64,000 nucleotides of DNA from Gemmatimonadota bacterium (lineage in GTDB: Bacteria > Gemmatimonadota > Gemmatimonadetes > Gemmatimonadales > Gemmatimonadaceae), in contig JAPLKS010000007.1 in NCBI GenBank assembly GCA_026387915.1, positions 248,001 through 312,000 on the forward strand, written 5' to 3'. The notes under the pieces were generated by a model. That model had not been told where the DNA came from. It saw only the letters and a program-made list of their open reading frames with translations, and did not search any database. Of the stretch, positions 36,211 to 45,166 are shown piece by piece (within the stretch, counting starts at the first letter, position 1; each line of letters begins with the position of its first letter). The position numbers were made by a program, and so were the translations under genes.

Positions 36211-37490
36211 ACGAGCACGCCCACCCCGAGCATCGCCGTTCCCACCAGCGACATCGCGAGCGCTGAGACGTACGCGCTCACAATGCCCACCGCCGCGCAC
36301 GCCACAAAAAACGCGGGCATCCACGGATAGCCGAGCACGCGGTACGGCCGAGCGAGCTCGGGCCGCGTGCGTCGCAACACGAACACGCTCGCCGCGCCGA
36401 GACCAAAGAAGATCCAGTCGGCAAAGACCACGCCTGAGAGCAGCGTGCCAATCTGACCGCGCGTCGCAAACAGCAGCACAAGACTCCAACCGCCAAGCAA
36501 CATCAGCGCCACATGCGGTGAGCCAAAGCGCGGATGCACCTTCGCGGCCGACGCGAGGAACGCGCCATCTCGGCCCAACGCATAGAGCACGCGCGCGTTG
36601 GTGAGCAACGCCACATTCACAAAGCCGAAAATCGAGAGCATGGCGGCGATCGTGATGGCCGTGGCCCCGCGCGCGCCCACAAATCGCTGCGCCGCATCGG
36701 CGGCCACCGCTTGGCTCGCCGCCACGCCGTCGCGCCCAAGCGCCTTGAGATACACGAGATTCGCGCCGAGGTAGATCGCAATGACGAGCAGAATACCAAT
36801 CGTGAGCGCGCGCGGCAGCGTACGGGCGGGGTCGCGAATCTCGCCCGCCACCATGTTCGTTTGCTGCCAGCCGCCAATGGTGAACAGCACCGCCACAAAT
36901 GCCGCAGCAAGCCCACTCGCGAGCGGTGGCGCTGCTGGCGGCTGAGCAATAGGCGTCGGCGCTCCCGTCACCACAACGGCACCCACAATAATCAGCGTGG
37001 CGAGCGCGAAGATTTTTGAAATCGTAAAGACGTTCGCCGTGACCGTGCCAGGCTTCACGCCTAGATAGTTCGTGATTGTGAGGAGCGTGATCGTGATCGC
37101 CGCCACACCAAGGCGTCCACCAACGGCCTCGAGTGGTACGAAGCGCTCGAGATAGCCGGCAAAGCCCATCGCGACGGCAGCGATGGCACCGCTCGCGATC
37201 AGCAACAGTGTCATCCAGCCGAGCAGAAACGCCGGGAGTTTCCCGAACGCCTCGCGCACGTACACGTATGCTCCGCCCGCTTCGGGCATCATTGCGCCGA
37301 GTTCGGCGTAGGTGAGCGCACCCGCGAGCGCCACCACACCACCGAGCGTCCAGATGCCCAGCACCCACGCACCTGAGGGGAGTGCCCGCGCGGTTTCAGC
37401 AGGGGTGAAGAATATGCCGCTGCCAATGATGCCGCCCACCACGAGCAGCGACGCCGAGAAGAGCCCCAACTCCCTGCGCAACGAGCTCAT
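36162..37490 (-). CDS. APC-superfamily amino acid permease
   Basis: The 442-residue transporter starts at ATG 37490 with GGAG eight bases before it. Twelve membrane segments are visible, with the helix 1 motif GGIIGSGIFFTP and the segment MMPEAGGAYVYVREAFG. GEIRDPARTLPRAL and VLYALGRDGAFLASAAKVHPRFGSPHVAL are also family signatures. It is distinct from the permease at 33509-34873. Its 3' end overlaps cyoE by 49 bases in antisense, so the last residues (VYRWRSTAIARNSNAR) may be a recent extension. Substrate unknown. Confidence 0.9.
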   Translation of the reverse strand: MSSLRRELGLFSASLLVVGGIIGSGIFFTPAETARALPSGAWVLGIWTLGGVVALAGALTYAELGAMMPEAGGAYVYVREAFGKLPAFLLGWMTLLLIASGAIAAVAMGFAGYLERFVPLEAVGGRLGVAAITITLLTITNYLGVKPGTVTANVFTISKIFALATLIIVGAVVVTGAPTPIAQPPAAPPLASGLAAAFVAVLFTIGGWQQTNMVAGEIRDPARTLPRALTIGILLVIAIYLGANLVYLKALGRDGVAASQAVAADAAQRFVGARGATAITIAAMLSIFGFVNVALLTNARVLYALGRDGAFLASAAKVHPRFGSPHVALMLLGGWSLVLLFATRGQIGTLLSGVVFADWIFFGLGAASVFVLRRTRPELARPYRVLGYPWMPAFFVACAAVGIVSAYVSALAMSLVGTAMLGVGVLVYRWRSTAIARNSNAR

Positions 37491-37578
37491 GTGCGATGCT
37501 CCGCTGGAGGAACGACCGGACGGCGGACGACGATTCGCCTCGATGATGCGACACCGCGCATGCCGCGGTGGGACGACG

Positions 37579-38757
37579 TCAGACGACGATCAAATCGTGC
37601 TGCGTCACCTGCGGCGTGATGAGCAGGCCATCCTCACCGATGTAGCCGTTGACCTCGCTGCGCACGCCGATCTCGCCGGGAATGTAGACACCTGGCTCAA
37701 TGGAAAAGCCGACGCCCGGAATGAGCAGTCGCGTTTCGCGCGTTTCGAGATTGTCGAGGTTTGGCCCCGAGCCATGAATGGCGCGCGCGTCGATGGAGTG
37801 TCCGGTGCGATGCGTGAAGTACGGACCAAAGCCCGCGCGTTCAATAACCGCGCGCGCCGCATCGTCGGCATCGGCGCCGCGAATGGGGGCGCCGGCGGCA
37901 ATGCGATCGCGCACGAGCGTTTCGGCGGCCACGCGCGCGTCGCGAACGGCGGTCCATACGTCGAGTAACCGCGCCGAGGGCTCCCCAATGCAGCCCATCC
38001 ACGTTTGATCGGCGTACGGGCAGTTGGGCTCCATCGCCCAGAGGTCAATGAGAATGGTGTCGCCCATCACGAGGGCGCGCGGCGCGGCGGCCGAGGGTTC
38101 GTAGTGCGGATTGGCCGCATTCGCCCCCGCCGACACATTGGGGCCGTGGTCGGTGGACAAGCCATGCGCTGCGAATTGTTCGCGCAACCAGAACATGAGA
38201 TCGTGTTCGTGCAGCGGCGCGCCGGCACGCGCGGCCGCACCGGCGCGAGCAAAGGCCTCGTGCGCGAAGCTTGCAATCAACTCGGACGCACGCAGGTGCG
38301 CGGCGAGCTGCGGCGGCGTCCACACCGCAAAAAAGCGCGAAACGAGATCCGCCGAGGTGAGCACATCGGCGCCGGCGGCGCGCACCATTTCCAACACGCC
38401 AGCCGGCACACGATCCACGACCGGCACGGCATCGCCCGGTGAGTACTCCATCAGCACGCGCTTCCCCGCCACGAGCGACGCAAGATCGCTTTCGAAGGTG
38501 CGCCACGAGGCGTACACGCGGCGCTCCCACGCGGCGGGCCAATGCGACCATTGCAACTGCTCAATCGCGTGCGTGATCGCCACCGGCGTGCCATGCACCG
38601 GTACCCAGAGAAAGACGCGGCGCGACACCATCCCCGTGAGCCGCATGAACGACTGCGCGATGGGGTTGCACCCGCGAAAATCGTAGAGCAACCAGCCGTC
38701 CGCGCCGGCGTCGGCCACCGCGCTCTGAATGTCAGCGAGTGTGTCGGGAGTGAGCAC
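37579..38757 (-). CDS. M24-family metallopeptidase (Xaa-Pro peptidase-like)
   Basis: The 392-residue protein starts at GTG 38757, supported by AAAGGAG eight bases upstream. An N-terminal creatinase-type domain (about 1-140) precedes the pita-bread catalytic domain. The five metal ligands are visible in order: Asp in ILIDLWA, Asp in ADQTWMG, His in HRTGHSID, Glu in SIEPGVYI and Glu in VRSEVNGYI. Such enzymes remove N-terminal residues before proline or process dipeptides in the cytoplasm. It lies downstream of the V4R-like gene with 18 bases between them, so cotranscription is likely. Confidence 0.92.
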   Translation of the reverse strand: MLTPDTLADIQSAVADAGADGWLLYDFRGCNPIAQSFMRLTGMVSRRVFLWVPVHGTPVAITHAIEQLQWSHWPAAWERRVYASWRTFESDLASLVAGKRVLMEYSPGDAVPVVDRVPAGVLEMVRAAGADVLTSADLVSRFFAVWTPPQLAAHLRASELIASFAHEAFARAGAAARAGAPLHEHDLMFWLREQFAAHGLSTDHGPNVSAGANAANPHYEPSAAAPRALVMGDTILIDLWAMEPNCPYADQTWMGCIGEPSARLLDVWTAVRDARVAAETLVRDRIAAGAPIRGADADDAARAVIERAGFGPYFTHRTGHSIDARAIHGSGPNLDNLETRETRLLIPGVGFSIEPGVYIPGEIGVRSEVNGYIGEDGLLITPQVTQHDLIVV

Positions 38758-38775
38758 GCGTGTCTCCTTTGACGC

Positions 38776-39405
38776 TCAGCGAGCGCCGATTGGGCGCCAT
38801 TCCGCGCGCCATTCACAGGTGCCTTCACCCCGACTCACGCACCGCACCTGGTCCACCGCCCCGACCCCTCCGACCAGCAACTGCATCAGTTCACGCAGCG
38901 CCGACTCGTAGTAGGCGCAGCCTGCTTGGCGCGGCGCCGCATCGAGGGTCACCGAACCGCGCACGTCGAGCAGGATGGTCGAGCCCACGCGCCGCACGGT
39001 GCCCGCGAGATACCGCACGCAGACGCGTCGCGCGTGACGCAACGCAATGGGGCGCGAGAGGAGCGCCGGCAGTGAGAGCATCAAGCGGCGCGTGATCGGC
39101 GAGATCGTACGATACGACTGGCGCGCCAACAGCCGACCGGCCTCCCGAAACACCGCCTCCGCGTCGGGACGGCGTCCAATGAGGGTGGCAAGCGCCACCG
39201 CCTCATCAAACGTCGCGCGTTGATTCCGCTTGACCGCATCGCTGTACCGCCGGATTTGCGCCAACACCGTGTCGCTCAGCCCGAGCCGCTTGTTGCGGAG
39301 CTCGTGCACGAACTCGGTGTCCAACTCGCCCGTGGGCAGGTCCACCGTGCGGACCGCTTCGAGCAGACTCAGCGGCAGAAGCGGATCGACGGTTACGGGA
39401 GGCAT
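38776..39405 (-). CDS. V4R-domain-like protein of unknown function
   Basis: The 209-residue soluble protein has no signal peptide. The second half suggests a V4R / haem-NO-binding-like fold: AGRLLARQSY, then GCAYYESALRELMQLLVGG and the closing motif VRCVSRGEGTCEW, similar to the C..RGD..C.W signature of V4R domains. A relation to the myxobacterial TIGR02265 family is also possible. These domains bind small hydrophobic ligands in some cases. It is divergent from the DUF92 gene and upstream of the M24 peptidase gene. The domain assignment is by eye and tentative. Confidence 0.55.
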   Translation of the reverse strand: MPPVTVDPLLPLSLLEAVRTVDLPTGELDTEFVHELRNKRLGLSDTVLAQIRRYSDAVKRNQRATFDEAVALATLIGRRPDAEAVFREAGRLLARQSYRTISPITRRLMLSLPALLSRPIALRHARRVCVRYLAGTVRRVGSTILLDVRGSVTLDAAPRQAGCAYYESALRELMQLLVGGVGAVDQVRCVSRGEGTCEWRAEWRPIGAR

Positions 39406-39580
39406 CAGGGCGGCAATGGGCGAGGGAAGCTGGCTCCGAGCAAATTACAGTGGGGAGAGCGACGCGACCAGCGGCACACTAACTTTCGCTCGGGTGCTAT
39501 CGTACATGTGCGCCTCCCTCGGACGCGCACGCTCGAAAGAGTTGGACGACAGACGGGAGTCTCGTATCGACCACGCTATC

Positions 39581-40390
39581 ATGACTCGGCTTCTCGCGGG
39601 CGCTTTCGTCGCAGCGCTTTTTGCCGCGCGCGGACGCGTGACGGGCTCGCTCGACGTCACCGGTCAGTGGGCCGCGTTTGCCGTCGGTACGCTTGCCACG
39701 GCGGCCGGGTGGGGATTCGCCATGACGCTCGTTGCGTACTTTGTTGCGGCGGACGCCCTCACGCGGTGGAAAGCCGAAGAAAAACGGCTCCGCACTGCGG
39801 GTATCACCCCGCACATCGAGACGCGGGACGGCGTGCAAGTGCTCATCAACGGAGGGATGTTCGTGCTGTGCGCGATGCTCGCGGCGCAGCACGCGAACTC
39901 CCGCTGGGTGCTGGCCGCGATCGGTGCGCTTGCGGCCGCGTCGGCCGACACGTGGGCCACCGAAATCGGAACATTCTGGGGCGGACGGCCCTCCTCGATT
40001 TTGTCAGGACGGCCACTCGCAGTCGGCATGTCGGGAGGCGTCACCTTCGCGGGATCGCTCGGCGGCATCGGAGGCGCGCTGTTGGTCGCGGTAGTCGGCG
40101 CGTGGTCGTGTGGGCTCCGTGACTGGGCCACCATTGTCATCTTCACCGCGGCGGGCACGATCGGCATGCTGGCGGACTCACTCGTCGGCGCGGCACTGCA
40201 AGCCAAGCGCTACTGCGACCGCTGCCGCGAATGGACGGAGCGGCGCGTGCATCCGTGCGGGTATCGAACCAAACATGCGGCGGGGTTCTACTGGATGACC
40301 AACGACCTCGTGAACTTCATTGCCACCCTGAGCGGCGCCGCGTCGAGTGTCCTACTCGCCCGTTGGCTCTTGCCCATGCTGTCCGCATGA
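39581..40390 (+). CDS. DUF92 membrane protein (VTE6/phytyl-phosphate-kinase-like)
   Basis: The 269-residue protein has about six membrane helices and the DUF92 motifs ASADTWATEIG, DSLVGAALQAKRYC and TNDLVNFIATLSG. Plant members of this family (VTE6) phosphorylate phytyl phosphate to phytyl diphosphate; the function of bacterial members is mostly unproven. The start is not certain: ATG 39581 fits the family N-terminus but has no clear Shine-Dalgarno sequence. A longer open frame upstream looks non-coding. Its stop overlaps the flavin reductase start (ATGA). Confidence 0.88.
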   Translation: MTRLLAGAFVAALFAARGRVTGSLDVTGQWAAFAVGTLATAAGWGFAMTLVAYFVAADALTRWKAEEKRLRTAGITPHIETRDGVQVLINGGMFVLCAMLAAQHANSRWVLAAIGALAAASADTWATEIGTFWGGRPSSILSGRPLAVGMSGGVTFAGSLGGIGGALLVAVVGAWSCGLRDWATIVIFTAAGTIGMLADSLVGAALQAKRYCDRCREWTERRVHPCGYRTKHAAGFYWMTNDLVNFIATLSGAASSVLLARWLLPMLSA

Positions 40391-40872
40391 CGACGCCCAT
40401 CGATGCCGCCACCTTCCGCCGCACCCTGGGCGCGTTTGCGACGGGCGTGACCATTGTCACCGTGCGCGATGCCGCCGGCGAGGACCACGGTATGACGGTC
40501 AGTGCCTTTTCCTCGCTGAGTCTCAGCCCGCCGCTCGTGCTCGTGTGCATCGATCATGCGGCCACGTTTGCCCCGCAGGTCGCGGAGGCGCACCACATTG
40601 GCGTGAGCGTCCTCGGCGACACGCAGCAGGCGCTCTCCCAGCAATTCGCACAGTCCGGCGCGGTGCGGTTCGAAGGCGTGGACGTAGTGCGCGGCCTGAC
40701 CGGAGTGCCGCTAGTGGTGGGCGCCATCGCCCAACTCGAAGGACGGATTACCGCACGACACGACGAAGGCGATCACACCATCATCATCGCGGAAATCGTG
40801 GCTGCCGCCTCGACCAACGGCGCACCGTTGCTCTACTATCGTGGGCAGTACCGTCGCCTCGCCGCCGAGTAG
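40387..40872 (+). CDS. Flavin reductase-like FMN-binding protein
   Basis: The 161-residue protein is a short-chain flavin reductase domain (split beta-barrel). FRRTLGAFATGVTIVTV, the FMN-binding MTVSAFSSLSLSPPLVLVCID and the IGVSVLG segment are classic. Such enzymes reduce FMN or FAD with NAD(P)H, often to feed a two-component monooxygenase. No monooxygenase gene is in view. It is translationally coupled to the DUF92 gene, which suggests the two act on a common, unknown pathway. Confidence 0.92.
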   Translation: MTTPIDAATFRRTLGAFATGVTIVTVRDAAGEDHGMTVSAFSSLSLSPPLVLVCIDHAATFAPQVAEAHHIGVSVLGDTQQALSQQFAQSGAVRFEGVDVVRGLTGVPLVVGAIAQLEGRITARHDEGDHTIIIAEIVAAASTNGAPLLYYRGQYRRLAAE

Positions 40873-40896
40873 CGCGCTTACACCTTTCAGTCCCCC

Positions 40897-41529
40897 ATGC
40901 CGATGAGCGAACTCGAACTGGATCGCGAGCGCGTCATTCAAACACTGTGCGCGCACTATGCAAACGATCACCTGTCCACACAGGAGCTCGAGGTGCGCTT
41001 TGACAGCGCCTACAAGGCCGAGAGCCGCGCCGAGTTGCAGCGCTTGGTCGTGAGTCTGCCCGCGTTGCCCGACACGGTGCCACCGCCGGAGCCGCTGCAC
41101 GGCATGCTGTTCACCGGGGATACCCAAGTGCCGGAACGCCGCCATGTGGTGGTGATGTCGGAACTCAATAAGCGCGGCATGTGGGTGCCGCCACGCCGCA
41201 CGGTGGTACGCACCGTGATGGGTTCGGTCCGGTTCGACCTCCGGGAAGCGCGCCTTGCCCCCGGCATCACCGAGTTCGACGTCACGGTGGTCATGGGCGA
41301 GGTGAAGTTTCTCGTGCCGCCGGGCGTGGCCGTCGAATGCGATGGCAACGCGTTTATGGGCGTGTTCGACGATCAGCAGTCGGGGCCGGTGGACCCCCAG
41401 GCGCCCGTGGTCCGTATTACAGGCATGGCCGTGATGGGTGTCGTCGAGGTGAAGACGCGGCTCCCGCGCGAGAGCGCGCTCGAAGCATGGCGCCAGCGGA
41501 TGCTCGGGCGCGGCTCGTCGCGTTCCTAG
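40897..41529 (+). CDS. DUF1707 and LiaF-like C-terminal domain protein
   Basis: The 210-residue soluble protein has a DUF1707 (SHOCT-like) helical N-terminus (ERVIQTLCAHYANDHLSTQELEVRFD, about 8-60). A beta-helical LiaF/cell-wall-active-antibiotic-response C-terminal domain follows (about 105-200, with VRTVMGSVRFDLREA, VVMGEVKFLVPPGVAVECDGNAFMGVF). LiaF-type domains act in envelope stress sensing in Firmicutes; here there are no membrane segments or LiaRS neighbours. ATG 40897 or 40903 could be the start. It is 24 bases after the flavin reductase gene. Confidence 0.88.
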   Translation: MPMSELELDRERVIQTLCAHYANDHLSTQELEVRFDSAYKAESRAELQRLVVSLPALPDTVPPPEPLHGMLFTGDTQVPERRHVVVMSELNKRGMWVPPRRTVVRTVMGSVRFDLREARLAPGITEFDVTVVMGEVKFLVPPGVAVECDGNAFMGVFDDQQSGPVDPQAPVVRITGMAVMGVVEVKTRLPRESALEAWRQRMLGRGSSRS

Positions 41530-41571
41530 CCCCCGGTCAGCGCGAGCCGCCCACCACCAGCACGCCCGCGA

Positions 41572-42108
41572 TCAGGCCGCGCCGTACTTGGCGTCGTACC
41601 GCGCGATGCTTTCGGTGATGACCTGCATCGCCACGTCGCTCTTTTCCCAGCCGAGGATCTCGACGCGCTTTCCCTCGAGATCTTTGTAGATCTGGAAGAA
41701 ATGCTCCACTTCTTTGAGGAAGTGCTGTGCGATGTCGGCGATGTCGAAAAACTCCTCGCTGTGCGGGTCGTGGGCCGGCACTGCGAGGATTTTGTCGTCG
41801 GGCTCCCCTTTGTCGAGCATCTTGAGCACGCCAATCGGGCGCACGTCGATCAGGCAGCCCGTAAAGGTCGGCTCATTGATGCGGACCAACACATCGAGCG
41901 GGTCGCCATCCTCGTGCAGCGTGCGGGGAATGAGCCCGTAGTCGCTCGGGTAGTTGACCGCGGAGTACAGCACGCGGTCGAGCTTGAACAGCCCGCTCTC
42001 TTTGTCGAGTTCGTACTTGTTGCGGCTCCCGCCGGGAATCTCGATGACGGCGGTGACGACTTCGGGGGGATTCTCCCCCGGGGAGAGTTCGTGCCAGTAG
42101 TGGATCAT
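41572..42108 (-). CDS. ppa: Inorganic pyrophosphatase
   Basis: The 178-residue family I pyrophosphatase hydrolyses PPi to phosphate in the cytoplasm, pulling biosynthetic reactions forward. It shows VIEIPGGSRNKYELD, YSAVNYPSDYGLIPRTLHEDGDPLDVLV (the signature with three Mg-binding Asp residues) and DDKILAVP. Length is normal. It converges on the DUF1707 gene with 42 bases between stops. The gene stands alone. Confidence 0.97.
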   Translation of the reverse strand: MIHYWHELSPGENPPEVVTAVIEIPGGSRNKYELDKESGLFKLDRVLYSAVNYPSDYGLIPRTLHEDGDPLDVLVRINEPTFTGCLIDVRPIGVLKMLDKGEPDDKILAVPAHDPHSEEFFDIADIAQHFLKEVEHFFQIYKDLEGKRVEILGWEKSDVAMQVITESIARYDAKYGAA

Positions 42109-42152
42109 ACGATGAACGGTACACGCACCAGCGGCGGCGCGAAACGGTGACG

Positions 42153-42329
42153 CTAGTTCTTCCGCAGGTCGCGGATGGCGCGTACCACCTGTGCCATAAA
42201 GCCTGGGCGACGCGATTCTTTGGGCGCCGGCTCGCTCGCCGGCACGTACACGCCACCGCTCCAGCGACCGCCGGGCCGCTCGGTGGTCCGGTACGCGGCC
42301 TCTTGATGGTCCGTCCAGAAATTTGCCAT
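42153..42329 (-). CDS. 58-residue protein coupled to the STAS gene
   Basis: This small gene starts at ATG 42329, three bases after the STAS stop. GGAGGAC lies ten bases upstream, inside the end of the STAS gene. It encodes 58 residues: a polar N-terminus (ANFWTDHQEAAYRTTERPGG), a Pro/Glu-rich middle and a basic amphipathic end (FMAQVVRAIRDLRKN). I do not recognise it. The strong ribosome-binding site and tight spacing make it a real gene that probably works with the STAS protein. Confidence 0.7.
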   Translation of the reverse strand: MANFWTDHQEAAYRTTERPGGRWSGGVYVPASEPAPKESRRPGFMAQVVRAIRDLRKN

Positions 42330-42332
42330 GCG

Positions 42333-42641
42333 TCAGTCCTCCATCTCAAAGAGGTATTCGAGCTTGGTCAGCTCCAGCATCTGCTGCACCCCGAGCGAGG
42401 CGCGGCGCAGTCGCACGGCCACCATCCGCTCCCTTGCGCGCTTCTGAAGCAACACCAGCACCCCGAGCCCACTGGCGTCGATTTCGACGGTCCCGGTGAG
42501 ATCGACAACGATGCGCGTGGCATTTGCCACGAGTATGCGCTCTAAGTGCTCAAGCGAGGCGCGACGAAACTCGAGCCGCGTGTCGGCGACGAGTCGTGAC
42601 GGCGCGTTCAGGGTAACGTGCTGAAGTTCTGTTGATAGCAT
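42333..42641 (-). CDS. STAS-domain anti-sigma-factor antagonist
   Basis: The 102-residue protein is a lone STAS domain of the SpoIIAA type. IVVDLTGTVEIDASGLGVLVLLQKRA carries the phosphorylatable Ser57 (DASGLG). In known systems an unphosphorylated antagonist binds an anti-sigma kinase and frees a sigma factor; phosphorylation breaks this. No kinase, phosphatase or sigma gene lies nearby. AGGAGC lies upstream of ATG 42641. It is the first gene of a pair with the 58-residue protein. Confidence 0.9.
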   Translation of the reverse strand: MLSTELQHVTLNAPSRLVADTRLEFRRASLEHLERILVANATRIVVDLTGTVEIDASGLGVLVLLQKRARERMVAVRLRRASLGVQQMLELTKLEYLFEMED

Positions 42642-43071
42642 CGATCAAGCTCCTGGGGTGGCAAAACCGTGCGATGTACACCCAGATGCTGTGCGAGAAC
42701 CATGCCATCTCAGCCAAGTTTATAACTCGTTGTCTACAAAGAAGTTACACTGCTATCACATTATGATGCTTCCCGCGCATTGCACGCGGCGCTGGTTCCA
42801 TCGCATCTTGCGCGACGGTGTCTATTTTCTTGCTGTTTCAACGCGAGCACGAATCGTCACATCGCCTGCGTTTGTGTATTCTTGCTGAACAGAAGCGTTC
42901 AAAGTGTGGATTGGTGTGATTTCCCGGCCGACTCATATCGGTGCCTCCCCGCGGGAACGTGCGCCGAAGCGCCGAGCGGCGGTTGAAGAACGCCTGCCGG
43001 ACGGTGCCAACGCCGTATGCCCGTGCTAACGTATTGATGACGTGCCCTTCCGCCTTGGAGCCTGCACCACA
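42642..43071. other. 430-base divergent intergenic region with an AT-rich patch
   Basis: This is the longest gene-free stretch in the window, between the divergent STAS and acs genes. Positions 42717-42775 form its most AT-rich part (tataactcgttgtct, then ttacactgctatcacattatg) and probably hold promoter elements for one or both genes. I see no convincing RNA gene, repeat or terminator. Short open frames here do not look coding. Confidence 0.55.
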
Positions 43072-45033
43072 ATGAGTGACATCGACGTTCTGCTCACCGA
43101 AAATCGGTCGTTCCCGCCGTCAGCGGAATTCAGCGCTACGGCTCATATCAACGCACCGGATGTCGTGGCCGAAGCCGAGCGTGACCCTGAGGCGTTCTGG
43201 GCACGGATGGCGGACGAACTCGAGTGGATCACACCATACCAGCGCGTCCTCGATTGGAAGCCGCCGCACGCACAGTGGTTTACGGGCGGACAGTTGAACG
43301 TCAGTGCCAACTGCCTCGACCGTCACGTGCGGGGGCCGAACCGGAACCGCGCGGCCATCATCTGGGAAGGTGAACCGGGCGACACGCGCACCCTCACCTA
43401 CTGGGACCTGTACCGCGATGTTCAGAAGTTCGCGAATGTCCTCAAGTCACTCGGGGTGCGCAAAGGTGATCGGGTGGGGATCTACCTGCCGCTCGTGCCA
43501 GAAGCGGCCATCGCGATGCTGGCGTGCGCGCGGATTGGCGCCATTCACAGCGTGGTGTTCGGTGGGTTCTCGCCGGAATCGCTGAGCGACCGCATGAACG
43601 ACGCGAGGGCCAAGGTCATCATCACGGCAGACGGCGGCTATCGCCGTGGCCAGGTGGTGCCGCTCAAACGCAACACGGACAAGGCGCTGGAGAGCACGAC
43701 GACCGTCGAGCATGTGATCGTCGTGCAACGGCGTCCGGGCGGACTCGGCGACGAATCGTTTGCCGACATGCAGGAGGGGCGCGACCACTGGTACCATCGT
43801 CTGATGCAGCACGCCGCGCAGACATGCGAGCCGGAACCGATGGACGCCGAAGATGTGCTCTTCATTCTATATACGTCTGGCACCACCGGTAAACCGAAGG
43901 GGATTGTCCACTCGACGGCCGGCTATCTCACCGGTGTCACCGCGACCACGAAGCTCGTCTTTGACCTCAAGCCATCGGATGTGTTTTGGTGCACCGCCGA
44001 TGTGGGTTGGATTACTGGCCACTCCTATTTGGTGTACGGCCCGCTCTCCAATGGCGCGACGTGCGTGATGTACGAGGGCGCGCCTGACTGGCCCGAGCGC
44101 GACCGGTTCTGGGACATCTGCGAGCGACGCGGCGTGACGATTCTCTACACCGCCCCAACGGCGATTCGCGCGTTCATGAAGTGGGGCGACGAGTGGCCGG
44201 CCAAACACGATCTCTCGCAGCTCCGCCTGCTCGGCACGGTCGGTGAGCCGATTAACCCAGAAGCGTGGATGTGGTATCACCACAAGATTGGCGGCGCGCG
44301 TTGCCCGATTGTGGATACGTGGTGGCAAACGGAGACGGGAGCGATCGTCATTTCGCCGTTGCCGGGGCTCACGGCCACTAAACCGGGAAGCGCGACGATG
44401 CCCCTGCCGGGCTACACGGCGGCGCTGCTCGACTCACTCGGCGAAGTCATTGCGAAGGGCGGCGGGCTGCTCGCGCTCACCAAGCCGTGGCCATCGATGC
44501 TCCGCACCATCTGGGAAGACGACGCGCGGTATGTGCAGACGTATTTCTCGAAGTGGGAGGGGCGCCCAGATCTGTATTTTCCAGGCGACGGCGCCAAGCG
44601 CGACGATGACGGCTTCTACTGGATTCTTGGGCGCGTGGACGACGTGCTCAATGTGGCCGGCCATCGCATTGGCACCATGGAAGTGGAGAGTGCGCTGGTG
44701 GAGCATCCCTCGGTGGCTGAGGCGGCGGTCGTCGGCAAAACGCACGAGGTAAAGGGCCAAGCGATTGCCGCGTTCGTGACGCTGCGCGAAGGGTTCCATA
44801 AATCGACGGAACTGCGCGACGACCTGCGCGAGTTCGTGGCGCAGAAGATCGGCGCGCTGGCGCGGCCGGACGACATCATCTTTAGCGCCGATCTCCCCAA
44901 GACGCGCTCAGGGAAGATCATGCGACGATTGCTGCGCGATATTGCCGAAGGGCGGGCGCTGGGGGACACGACGACGTTGGCGGATCCGTCGGTGGTGGCG
45001 TCGTTGAAGGAGCAGTACGAAGACAAGGAGTGA
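43072..45033 (+). CDS. acs: Acetyl-CoA synthetase
   Basis: The 653-residue AMP-forming ligase makes acetyl-CoA from acetate, ATP and CoA. Motifs in order: [18 protein letters not shown] (P-loop-like A3), [31 protein letters not shown] (A5), [30 protein letters not shown] (A8 hinge) and [14 protein letters not shown], whose Lys is the acetylation-controlled residue. ATG 43072 has TTGGAG upstream and gives the usual N-terminus. The acetate it uses could come from ALDH-type oxidation of acetaldehyde, though those genes are far away. It lies alone between a long spacer and a repeat region. Confidence 0.97.
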   Translation: MSDIDVLLTENRSFPPSAEFSATAHINAPDVVAEAERDPEAFWARMADELEWITPYQRVLDWKPPHAQWFTGGQLNVSANCLDRHVRGPNRNRAAIIWEGEPGDTRTLTYWDLYRDVQKFANVLKSLGVRKGDRVGIYLPLVPEAAIAMLACARIGAIHSVVFGGFSPESLSDRMNDARAKVIITADGGYRRGQVVPLKRNTDKALESTTTVEHVIVVQRRPGGLGDESFADMQEGRDHWYHRLMQHAAQTCEPEPMDAEDVLFILYTSGTTGKPKGIVHSTAGYLTGVTATTKLVFDLKPSDVFWCTADVGWITGHSYLVYGPLSNGATCVMYEGAPDWPERDRFWDICERRGVTILYTAPTAIRAFMKWGDEWPAKHDLSQLRLLGTVGEPINPEAWMWYHHKIGGARCPIVDTWWQTETGAIVISPLPGLTATKPGSATMPLPGYTAALLDSLGEVIAKGGGLLALTKPWPSMLRTIWEDDARYVQTYFSKWEGRPDLYFPGDGAKRDDDGFYWILGRVDDVLNVAGHRIGTMEVESALVEHPSVAEAAVVGKTHEVKGQAIAAFVTLREGFHKSTELRDDLREFVAQKIGALARPDDIIFSADLPKTRSGKIMRRLLRDIAEGRALGDTTTLADPSVVASLKEQYEDKE

Positions 45034-45049
45034 CCTCTACAGCCGTTCA

Positions 45050-45080
45050 CGGTTAACGGTAAACGGTTAACCGTTAACCG
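45050..45080. repeat. GGTTAAC inverted repeat after acs
   Basis: The 11-base arms 45050-45060 (cggttaacggt) and 45070-45080 (accgttaaccg) are exact reverse complements around nine bases that hold one more cggtta half-unit. The element follows the acs stop by 17 bases. It has no U-run and so is only a weak terminator candidate. It resembles the ACGGTCAAC palindrome at 14362-14409. Confidence 0.8.
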
Positions 45081-45106
45081 CTTACCACGCAGGCCTTCCG
45101 GCCATC

Positions 45107-45142
45107 GTATCCGAGTATCCGAGTATCCGAGTATCCGAATAC
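45107..45142. repeat. Tandem repeat, 8-bp unit GTATCCGA, four copies
   Basis: Four perfect head-to-tail copies of gtatccga run from 45107 to 45138 and end in atac. The array lies 25 bases upstream of the 121-residue gene at 45167, inside its likely promoter. It could vary in copy number by slippage. Confidence 0.85.
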
Positions 45143-45166
45143 GCCCCTGTATCGTCATTAGAGACC

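Noticed and set aside
35215-37368. A 717-codon open frame on the minus strand across cyoE and an APC permease
   Set aside because: The translation is Arg/Cys/His-rich and lacks any domain pattern. cyoE and the permease in other frames have full family motifs. It results from high GC.
39230-39580. A 117-residue N-terminal extension of the DUF92 protein
   Set aside because: It is antisense to the V4R-like gene and has no membrane segments or similarity to DUF92 N-termini.
45107-45142. CRISPR array
   Set aside because: The units are 8 bp, head to tail, without spacers, and no cas genes are in the window.
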